Of a DNA stretch of 5,455 nt, positions 1-4,504 are shown piece by piece. A program made the translations under genes and the position numbers. This DNA is from an uncultured archaeon. GTDB taxonomy: Archaea; Micrarchaeota; Micrarchaeia; Micrarchaeales; CABMGC01. The stretch's first letter is position 1; every line of letters begins with the position of its first letter. Location of the stretch: the NCBI GenBank assembly GCA_902385515.1, contig CABMGC010000088.1:1-5455 (forward strand), read 5' to 3'. The notes below the pieces were generated by a model. That model saw nothing but the letters and a program-made list of their open reading frames with translations, searched no databases and was not told where the DNA came from.

Positions 1-2
1 AG

Positions 3-410
3 TGCGAGCACGTCGGGATCGGCGCGGACGCGTACAGCTTTGTCAACGGCCGCATGTTCAAGGCAACCAAAGATCCCAAGGCGTACGCGGCCAACATAGC
101 GGGCGGGCTTTTCACCTCACCCGACTCCGTGTCCGGGATGCCGAGCCCGCAGCTGCTCGCGGGCAAGTACCTGATGCACAACATCTGCAATGGCCGCGTG
201 CGCCTTGCTGAGTTCAGGAGGCGTTTCGGGAGGGGCCCAGAGGAGCTCTTCACAGGCCTATTCGAGGAGATGAAGGAGAAGGGCCTTGTGGAGTACGCGG
301 GCGGAGACGTTCTCATGACCGATCTCGGCTGGCGCTGGATGTCGACAATGCAGTACTCTTTCTGCCCCGAGAAACTTAGGGGCAGCCTCGTCAAGCGCAT
401 CGAAAAATGA
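3..410 (+). CDS. Radical SAM HemN/HemW-like protein, C-terminal part (5' end outside the window)
   Basis: The open frame enters from the left edge and gives 135 residues ending at a TGA. Near the beginning is GIGADAYSFVNG, which matches the G-[IF]-G-x-[GD]-A-[HY]-[SG]-[FY]-x-NG segment that follows the radical SAM barrel in HemN/HemW proteins. After it come a KDPKAYAANI-like stretch and a winged-helix-like C-terminal domain (LRLAEFRRRFG-type region, then GLVEYAGGDVLMTDLGWRW). That order is typical of the HemN C-terminal domain. Family members are coproporphyrinogen III dehydrogenases, the heme chaperone HemW, or related radical SAM enzymes. The CxxxCxxC cluster motif that would prove the enzyme class lies outside the window, so I cannot choose between these roles. 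An ATG at 54 is internal to the conserved motif region and is not the start. No terminator is obvious before the next promoter. Confidence 0.75.
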   Translation, partial: CEHVGIGADAYSFVNGRMFKATKDPKAYAANIAGGLFTSPDSVSGMPSPQLLAGKYLMHNICNGRVRLAEFRRRFGRGPEELFTGLFEEMKEKGLVEYAGGDVLMTDLGWRWMSTMQYSFCPEKLRGSLVKRIEK

Positions 411-417
411 GCTAACC

Positions 418-425
418 TATTTAAA
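418..425 (+). promoter_or_regulatory. TATA box for the DUF488 gene
   Basis: TATTTAAA lies in the short gap after the HemN-like gene. Its centre is about 34 bases before the ATG at 456 and 40 before the ATG at 462. Archaeal transcription starts about 25 bases downstream of the box, which predicts a leader of only a few to about 15 bases. No Shine-Dalgarno sequence precedes either ATG, which fits a nearly leaderless mRNA. Confidence 0.55.
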
Positions 426-455
426 CTGTTAGAGCATATTCAAATCAGTGTTCAC

Positions 456-803
456 ATGCTCATGGGCGTCAAGCGGGTCTACGACAAGCGGGACCTCACC
501 GATGGCAAGCGGATCCTAGTAGAAAGGCTATGGCCCAGGGGAGTGAAGAAAAGCACCCAGAGCATAGACGTCTGGATGAAGGAGGTCGCGCCGAGCACAG
601 AACTTCGGAAGTGGTTCTCGCACGAACCCGCGAAGTGGCAGCGCTTCAAGGAGAAATATTTTGAAGAGATACGGAGCAACAGGAAGGTCGATGAACTCAT
701 ATCGCTTACGAGGAGTTCCGACGTCACATTGGTTTACTCGGCCAAGGACACCGAGCACAACAGCGCCATCGTTCTCGCCGAATTTCTGAAGGAAAAGGTC
801 TGA
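456..803 (+). CDS. DUF488 (YeaO-like) family protein
   Basis: The 115-residue protein carries the signature segments of the DUF488/YeaO family in order: KRVYDKRD near the N-terminus, ILVERLWPRG (about 20-29), a W-x-K-[ED]-[VI]-APS-x-ELRKWFSHEP block (about 40-58) with W-x-x-F-x-x-x-Y after it, and LVYSAKDTEHNSA (about 92-104). Its length is typical of the family and it appears complete. The biochemical role of this widespread small cytosolic family is not established, so none is assigned. Two start codons are possible, ATG at 456 or ATG at 462. Family proteins usually begin one to four residues before the KRVYD motif, so 462 (MGVKRVYD, 113 residues) is at least as likely. It lies 45 bases after the HemN-like gene on the same strand but has its own TATA box, so it is probably transcribed separately. 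Confidence 0.88.
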   Translation: MLMGVKRVYDKRDLTDGKRILVERLWPRGVKKSTQSIDVWMKEVAPSTELRKWFSHEPAKWQRFKEKYFEEIRSNRKVDELISLTRSSDVTLVYSAKDTEHNSAIVLAEFLKEKV

Positions 804-817
804 GGCTCCTCGGAGCC
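804..817. repeat. Perfect inverted repeat in the convergent gap
   Basis: GGCTCC-TC-GGAGCC begins right after the TGA of the DUF488 gene, in the gap between two convergent genes. As RNA it would fold to a 5-bp stem with a 4-base loop. No T-run follows it on the + strand. On the - strand it is followed by a CCTTTTCC tract. It may help to end or stabilise either transcript, but a hairpin this short is weak evidence. Confidence 0.35.
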
Positions 818-824
818 AATGGCG

Positions 825-842
825 ATAAAACAGAAACAGAAC
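825..842 (-). terminator. U-rich tract ending the S15-S3Ae transcript
   Basis: Read on the - strand, this segment is GTTCTGTTTCTGTTTTAT, starting about 20 bases after the S3Ae stop codon. Archaeal RNA polymerase terminates mainly at U-rich tracts without requiring a hairpin, so this is a reasonable operon terminator. The assignment rests on position and composition only. Confidence 0.4.
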
Positions 843-861
843 GAGCCTGACCGCGGTGCGA

Positions 862-1425
862 TCAGAACTCGACCTTCTTTATCTCGAACTTCGTTACAGG
901 AGCTATCGGAGAGGTCTTCTTTATGCCCTCCTGCTGGAACGCGCTCGCGATTATGGCTTTCAGCAGTTCTTCCTTGGACATCTTAGGGACGTAGCCGGAT
1001 ATGAACTCGCTTACCGCCCTTCTGAGGTCGGTCTTGGCCCTTCTCGCTATCTTGCTCCTGGTCGTCACGAGGAGCTTCAATACAACGTCCTTTCCGTCCT
1101 TGTCCTTCACCTTGTCGTAAGTGTATATGGCATCGCCGCGCCTCTTCACGAAGGAGTGAAGGTAGCTGTACTGCTGGGCCAAGTAGTTTATGTCCGTGTT
1201 GGCAGAGTTTCCGCTTATGTCCGTCACCTTGAAGCCCACGGTTATGAACGAGTGGTTGGGGTTGTTGGTCACCCACGACAGGTTCAGCTTTATGATCCTG
1301 CCCAGGACGTTCTTTTCGTCATTGGAAGGTATGCTTCCCACTATGTCCGTCGATATGCCCTTTGGAGGGTAAACGTCGAACCACTGCTTGGTCTTCCATT
1401 TGTCAACATTCTTTTGTAGTGCCAT
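862..1425 (-). CDS. rps3ae: Small-subunit ribosomal protein S3Ae (eS1)
   Basis: This 187-residue protein has the S3Ae/eS1 layout. It opens with a basic start and KWKTKQWFDVYPP (about 9-21), the usual K-W-K-x-K-x-W-[YF] opening of the family. Next come a GRIIKLNLSWVTNN-type strand region, then GFKVTDISGNSANT (about 64-77) and YSYLHSFVKRRGDAIYTYDKV (about 86-106), corresponding to the conserved region with paired basic residues. Last is a DG-K-D-V-x-L-K segment and a helical C-terminus. It is a structural protein of the archaeal/eukaryotic 30S/40S platform, absent as such from bacteria. It is slightly short for archaeal members. The ATG follows the S15 stop by 11 bases, and a GAGGT Shine-Dalgarno site sits 6 bases before it, partly overlapping that stop. 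This points to one mRNA and possible translational coupling. An equally long open frame on the opposite strand is a codon-mirror artefact. Confidence 0.93.
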   Translation of the reverse strand: MALQKNVDKWKTKQWFDVYPPKGISTDIVGSIPSNDEKNVLGRIIKLNLSWVTNNPNHSFITVGFKVTDISGNSANTDINYLAQQYSYLHSFVKRRGDAIYTYDKVKDKDGKDVVLKLLVTTRSKIARRAKTDLRRAVSEFISGYVPKMSKEELLKAIIASAFQQEGIKKTSPIAPVTKFEIKKVEF

Positions 1426-1431
1426 CGTCTA

Positions 1432-1436
1432 ACCTC
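1432..1436 (-). promoter_or_regulatory. Shine-Dalgarno site of rps3ae, at the rps15 stop
   Basis: On the - strand the junction reads TGAGAGGTTAGACG followed by ATG. GAGGT pairs with the archaeal 16S 3' end and lies 6 bases before the S3Ae start, immediately after the S15 TGA. It fixes the S3Ae start and supports co-translation of the two genes. Confidence 0.7.
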
Positions 1437-1892
1437 TCACGCCTTCTTTATCATAAGTGCCGCTTGCTCTGGGTTGTACTTCCATTCGACCGGCAGTCTC
1501 CCCGTGTTCCTGTAGTACTTGCTGAGCCTCCATATCTTGGACTCGACCCGCATGAGCCTTATCCTGCCGTACACGTCCCTCTTGTTCGCGGCGAGGTGCT
1601 TTCTCATTCCCACTGCCTTCTGCATCAGTGACATTATGTCGTCAGGAAGCTCCTTCTTGATTCCCTTCTCGATCAGGAACTGGCTTAGCCTCTTTCCCAG
1701 CACCGGCTTTAGGTATCCCGCGCCGAGATCGGTCTTTACGCTCTGCCCGATCTGCGCGCTGTTCATCCCCTGCTTCGAGTAGTTGAGTATAGCCTCTTCC
1801 ACTTTTGACTTGTCAACGTCAATCTTCACTGCGTCTGCCAGTGGCTTTCGCGATTTGGACTTGCCGTGTTTTCTAGTATGCAGCCTTGCCAT
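1437..1892 (-). CDS. rps15: Small-subunit ribosomal protein S15 (archaeal S15P/eukaryotic uS15 type)
   Basis: The 151-residue protein starts MARLHTRKHGKSKSRKP, the basic N-terminal extension typical of archaeal and eukaryotic S15 and missing from the roughly 89-residue bacterial form. A helical linker with a GM-x-x-AQIG motif follows (about 42-49). The conserved S15 core comes next: ELPDDIMSLMQKAVGMRKHL (about 81-100), NKRDVYGRIRLMRVESKIWRL, and KYYRNTGRLPVEWKY (about 125-139). S15 binds the central domain of 16S rRNA early in 30S assembly and contributes to a subunit bridge. It is the first gene of a two-gene ribosomal operon with rps3ae, a pairing seen in other archaea. A GTGAT Shine-Dalgarno-like sequence lies 6 bases before the ATG. 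A TATA box about 60 bases upstream is the likely promoter. Confidence 0.95.
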   Translation of the reverse strand: MARLHTRKHGKSKSRKPLADAVKIDVDKSKVEEAILNYSKQGMNSAQIGQSVKTDLGAGYLKPVLGKRLSQFLIEKGIKKELPDDIMSLMQKAVGMRKHLAANKRDVYGRIRLMRVESKIWRLSKYYRNTGRLPVEWKYNPEQAALMIKKA

Positions 1893-1947
1893 TAAATCAT
1901 CACTAAAACTCAGAATAGTAAATAGTGTATATTATTGATCAAGAACA

Positions 1948-1955
1948 TTTATAAA
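1948..1955 (-). promoter_or_regulatory. TATA box of the rps15-rps3ae operon
   Basis: The symmetrical box TTTATAAA lies in the 96-base gap between two - strand genes, centred about 60 bases before the S15 ATG. Initiation about 25 bases downstream would leave a leader of about 35 bases, long enough to hold the GTGAT ribosome-binding site at 1899-1903. A second AT-rich stretch at 1928-1935 is closer to the gene and is an alternative. Being palindromic, the box could also face right, but no + strand gene follows it. Confidence 0.55.
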
Positions 1956-1988
1956 TTGGGTTCATCTTCGAAATCCAATGCCATGTCC

Positions 1989-2756
1989 TCATGCGCGCGC
2001 CTTAAGCGGCGCGGCCGCCGAGGTGCCTGCATAGTGGAATCCGTACTCTGGATGCCTTCTTAGGAGGTCATTCCTGTTCTGGGCATTTTTGGCCAAATCG
2101 GAAATGTCCACGCAGTGGCTCTTCCTTGCGGCCATCCTGGCCAGCGCGCACGGATCGCTGGACACGTCAATTATCCTAGCGCGAAATTGGACATCCGCGC
2201 TAGCGAACGCGGCGGCGTGCTGGTCGATTAGCTGCTGCGTCTTGTTCTTGTACAGCTTTGCGGCGGTGTGAGCGGAGGCATCGTCGCCGGATACGTCTTT
2301 CGTGTGGCGGCAGCTTTCAAGTTTCTTTGTTGCGATCTCCGAAGGGACATTTGCAAGGTCCATCAGGTAAATCTTCCTCGAGCTCACTACTGCCGTCCGC
2401 TGGAAGCCGCACTGCCAGGTCTCGTGCCGCATTTCTGCGACAGCGGACTTCTGGATCTCGTGTTGGCACATCAGCTGGTCAATCCTATTACGGTACATCG
2501 TGGCCCCGGTATTCGAACTTGATGCGGCCGCCGTCACCGTCGGCGCGAAAACTCGCGCATCTGCCGTTTTCGCCGCTTCGGCGAGCGGTGCGTCAGCTGT
2601 CCTTGCATTGCTGTCACCCGTTGCTCTTGTGAATCTGCCAAGCAGGCCGCCTACCTTTTTCACCAGGTCGCCGCACTTTTTCGCCCCGTCCCTCGCAAAC
2701 GCGGGCATCGCGTTGAGGGCGGCGGATTTCAGGCTTTCTATGGTGTCGCTCGCCAT
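1989..2756 (-). CDS. Hypothetical Ala-rich protein with an apparent internal duplication
   Basis: I do not recognise this 255-residue protein. Residues 1-45 form a likely amphipathic, basic helix region ending LVKKVGGLLGRFTRA. Residues 46-86 are an Ala/Thr/Ser-rich low-complexity linker. The rest appears to hold two diverged copies of one block. Residues 88-99 (YRNRIDQLMCQH) match 169-180 (YKNKTQQLIDQH). After that, LMDLANVPSEIA (131-142) matches IIDVSSDPCALA (195-206), each followed by a Cys/His-containing helix. Copy 1 has about 17 extra residues between the two motifs. There are six Cys and no signal peptide or transmembrane segment, so a cytosolic or membrane-surface location is likely. 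Arg codons are more mixed (7 of 19 CGN) than in the neighbouring tfb (4 of 33), which hints at a different history. The start is supported by a TATA box 34 bases upstream. Long antisense frames here are artefacts. Function unknown. Confidence 0.7.
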   Translation of the reverse strand: MASDTIESLKSAALNAMPAFARDGAKKCGDLVKKVGGLLGRFTRATGDSNARTADAPLAEAAKTADARVFAPTVTAAASSSNTGATMYRNRIDQLMCQHEIQKSAVAEMRHETWQCGFQRTAVVSSRKIYLMDLANVPSEIATKKLESCRHTKDVSGDDASAHTAAKLYKNKTQQLIDQHAAAFASADVQFRARIIDVSSDPCALARMAARKSHCVDISDLAKNAQNRNDLLRRHPEYGFHYAGTSAAAPLKARA

Positions 2757-2785
2757 ATTATCTAAGTAGCATTTTCGGCGGTCGG

Positions 2786-2793
2786 ATTTATAA
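2786..2793 (-). promoter_or_regulatory. TATA box of the hypothetical gene at 1989-2756
   Basis: TTATAAAT on the - strand is centred about 34 bases before the ATG at 2756. The predicted transcription start is within about 10 bases of the start codon, and no Shine-Dalgarno sequence is present. The arrangement is the leaderless or near-leaderless type common in archaea, and it supports the chosen start codon. Confidence 0.6.
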
Positions 2794-2864
2794 GCGTTAT
2801 TCGCGTTTTCGCACCGTCTTTAGTCTCGTGGCGCAGGGTAATATTTGCCAAAGTCCGTGAAGCG

Positions 2865-2890
2865 CAGGTGCCTGCGGATTAGGCCACCTG
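2865..2890. repeat. Imperfect inverted repeat upstream of the tfb promoter
   Basis: CAGGTG at 2865-2870 is the reverse complement of CACCTG at 2885-2890. The pairing extends through CCT (2871-2873) with AGG (2881-2883) if one C (2884) bulges out, leaving a 7-base loop. It ends 10 bases before the tfb TATA box, inside the 236-base divergent gap, so it could be a protein-binding site for tfb regulation. The remainder of the gap holds only the two promoters, and I see no RNA gene in it. Confidence 0.35.
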
Positions 2891-2900
2891 GATAGAAACA

Positions 2901-2908
2901 TTTATATA
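2901..2908 (+). promoter_or_regulatory. TATA box of tfb
   Basis: TTTATATA is preceded by the purine-rich GATAGAAACA, which resembles a TFB recognition element. Initiation near 2930 would give a leader of about 60 bases. A second AT-rich element, TTTAAAAA at 2948-2955, lies closer to the start and could act instead or as well. TFB itself would bind here, so self-dependence is built in, but no specific operator can be proven. Confidence 0.5.
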
Positions 2909-2983
2909 TCTATTCACTCACTAATCTAATTACTATTTTTAGTAAACTTTAAAAAGTATTCTACGTTTGGAAGATATTTCATT

Positions 2984-2989
2984 GGTGAT
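2984..2989 (+). promoter_or_regulatory. Shine-Dalgarno site fixing the TTG start of tfb
   Basis: GGTGAT pairs with the 16S 3' end (complement of GGAGGTGATC). Placed in register, it puts the start codon at the standard spacing, on TTG 2993. No in-frame ATG, GTG or other TTG exists upstream within the leader, or downstream before the zinc ribbon, so this site decides the start. Confidence 0.65.
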
Positions 2990-2992
2990 GAA

Positions 2993-4078
2993 TTGGCAAA
3001 GAAGGAAAGCAAAATACTAAAGCGAAATGCAGACGAAGGAAGGCAGGCTTCAAGGCCCGCCTCGACCCCTTCCTCAAGGGCGGGAGGGCCTGTCGAGAGG
3101 GGCGTTAGCGAGAAGGCGCTGGGCGCAGGCCTCGGAATAGTCCACGGCGAAGAGGGACCCAAGGTAATAGGGAGCGTCAAGCACTGTCCAAGCTGCGGAA
3201 GCGGTGACATCATATTCGACAGCGAGAGAGGAGAATACATCTGCAACAACTGTGGACTGGTCATCGAGGAGAACGTCACCGACGTCGGACCCGAGTGGAG
3301 AGCATTCGATACCGACCAGAGGAACGCCAGGGCAAGAACGGGCGCTCCGATAAAATACATGAAGCCGAACAAGGGTCTCGTTACCGAAATCGACATGTAC
3401 AACAAGGACATCAGGGGAGCAAAGCTTCCTTCAAAGAGGCAGGCCCAGCTGTATAGGATAAGAAAGTGGCATAAGAGGGCGAGCATCGCGAGCTCGTCAG
3501 AAAGGAACTATCTGGTAGCCCTTCCTGAGCTGAACCGCGTTGCCAGCTACCTCGGCCTTCCTGACAACGTCAGGGAGAGCTCGGCGCTTCTCTACAGGAA
3601 CTGCGTCAAGAACAACCTGATAAGAGGCAGGCCGATAGAGACGGTGGTCAATGCCGCCCTGTATGCGACGGGCAGGCAGGCAGGCATGCCAAGGACGCTT
3701 GACGAGATATCGCAGATATCTGGAGTTCCCAAGAAGGAGATAGGCAGGACCTACAGGGTGATCGCCCACGAGCTCGGCCTTAAGATCCCGCTGACCGACC
3801 CGATAGCCTACGTGCCGAGATACGTTGCGGCGCTCAAGCTCAGCGGAGAGGCACAGGAGCGGTCCGTGCTTCTACTTAAGCAGGCCATGAAGAAGGGCCT
3901 GGTAAGCGGAAGAAGCCCGACGGGAGTTTCGGCCGCTGCGGTTTACATCGCAAGCGCGCTCGTAGGGGAAAGAAGAACCCAGAAGGAAGTGGCTGAAGTC
4001 GCAGGAGTGACTGAGGTTACCATCCGAAACAGATACAGGGAGCTCAAGAAGGAGCTCGACATCGACGTCAATCTCTGA
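2993..4078 (+). CDS. tfb: Transcription initiation factor B (TFB), long N-terminal extension
   Basis: TFB recruits RNA polymerase to the TBP-TATA complex, reads the BRE element and helps open the promoter. This 361-residue protein has the full architecture. The zinc ribbon has CPSC (65-68) and CNNC (84-87). The B-reader/linker region contains GPEWRAFDTDQR (99-110) and RARTGAP. Two cyclin folds follow: the first has RGRPIETVVNAALYATGRQ (211-229), and the second has GRSPTGVSAAAVYIASAL (306-323) with the BRE-recognition helix around VTEVTIRNRYREL (339-351). Unusually, about 64 residues precede the first Cys: a Lys-rich start, then a Ser/Pro/Gly-rich stretch. Most archaeal TFBs have only a short lead. 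The extension cannot be removed by choosing a later start, because no ATG, GTG or TTG occurs in it. TTG 2993 has a well-spaced Shine-Dalgarno site. A secreted protein gene follows after 10 bases and is probably co-transcribed. Confidence 0.95.
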   Translation: MAKKESKILKRNADEGRQASRPASTPSSRAGGPVERGVSEKALGAGLGIVHGEEGPKVIGSVKHCPSCGSGDIIFDSERGEYICNNCGLVIEENVTDVGPEWRAFDTDQRNARARTGAPIKYMKPNKGLVTEIDMYNKDIRGAKLPSKRQAQLYRIRKWHKRASIASSSERNYLVALPELNRVASYLGLPDNVRESSALLYRNCVKNNLIRGRPIETVVNAALYATGRQAGMPRTLDEISQISGVPKKEIGRTYRVIAHELGLKIPLTDPIAYVPRYVAALKLSGEAQERSVLLLKQAMKKGLVSGRSPTGVSAAAVYIASALVGERRTQKEVAEVAGVTEVTIRNRYRELKKELDIDVNL

Positions 4079-4081
4079 GGT
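4077..4081 (+). promoter_or_regulatory. Shine-Dalgarno site overlapping the tfb stop codon
   Basis: GAGGT uses the last two bases of the tfb TGA and lies 7 bases before the ATG at 4089. This is ideal spacing. It fixes the start of the next gene and suggests that ribosomes finishing tfb reinitiate on it. Confidence 0.7.
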
Positions 4082-4088
4082 CGCGTGG

Positions 4089-4502
4089 ATGAAGACGCTG
4101 TCGTTCGCACTGCTTGCGCTCGCCGCCCTTGCGGCGGGCGTGAGCGCGCAGCAGCTAAGCGGAAACTTCACGTCCGATTACGCCAACCGGACTTATATGA
4201 CTGCGCTGGCCTACGTCAATAGCGTAAACCAGAGCGGCTATCTCATTTTCTATCCCGACTTGACGCAGGCGTACATTTATCTTGGCAAGGCGGTAAGCAC
4301 TTTCAACACTCTGCCCGGGCAGTCTGTGATTTACTCAGAGACCGCACAGTCCCTCGCCCAAACTGAGTACTCAAGAATAAGCGCGTACAGGAAGGAGTCT
4401 TTCGCCATCATGGTCGTGCTCACGGTAATCGCCGCGGCGGTGCTTGCGGGCAGCATGAGGAAAGCCAAGGCCTCGGTGCACAAACGCCGAAGCGCAAGGT
4501 GA
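4089..4502 (+). CDS. Small secreted, C-terminally membrane-anchored protein of unknown function
   Basis: I cannot name a family for this 137-residue protein, but its topology is clear. Residues 1-20 are a Sec-type signal peptide (a Lys, a hydrophobic Leu/Ala core, and a VSA-Q cleavage-like site). Residues 21-103 form a small extracellular domain that looks mostly helical, with aromatic residues (YLIFYPDLTQAYIYL, 51-65). It has three potential N-glycosylation sequons, N26-F-T, N33-R-T and N47-Q-S, clustered near its start. Residues 104-123 are a transmembrane helix (SFAIMVVLTVIAAAVLAGSM), followed by a strongly basic tail (RKAKASVHKRRSAR) that would stay inside. There are no Cys. The protein would be displayed on the cell surface with one anchor. 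The gene follows tfb by 10 bases with a shared stop/Shine-Dalgarno region, so the two are expected to be expressed together. It ends 2 bases from a convergent gene. Confidence 0.8.
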   Translation: MKTLSFALLALAALAAGVSAQQLSGNFTSDYANRTYMTALAYVNSVNQSGYLIFYPDLTQAYIYLGKAVSTFNTLPGQSVIYSETAQSLAQTEYSRISAYRKESFAIMVVLTVIAAAVLAGSMRKAKASVHKRRSAR

Positions 4503-4504
4503 AA

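Noticed and set aside
856..1419. A 187-codon open frame on the + strand covering the whole S3Ae gene
   Set aside because: It mirrors the S3Ae reading frame codon for codon, and its translation has no recognisable domain. The - strand frame has clear S3Ae motifs, a Shine-Dalgarno site and an operon partner.
1949..1984. An 11-codon - strand reading frame (MALDFEDEPNL) between the hypothetical gene and rps15
   Set aside because: It is too short to support, its stop falls inside the S15 TATA box, and the preceding GAGGA is only one base from the ATG.
2258..2769. Several + strand open frames opposite the hypothetical gene at 1989-2756
   Set aside because: They overlap each other in different phases, have no promoter or ribosome-binding site that I can see, and their translations are Ser/Arg-rich shadows. 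The - strand frame has a well-placed TATA box and internal motif repetition.
2985..2991. GTGATGA before tfb (and on the - strand at 1897-1903 before rps15), resembling a C box of C/D guide RNAs
   Set aside because: No CTGA D box follows at a suitable distance before tfb, and both copies sit at Shine-Dalgarno distance from start codons. Ribosome binding explains them.
2926..3486. A 186-codon - strand frame opposite the start of tfb, with hydrophobic stretches
   Set aside because: It is antisense to the conserved zinc ribbon and B-reader of TFB. The hydrophobic look follows from complementing Lys/Glu/Arg codons.
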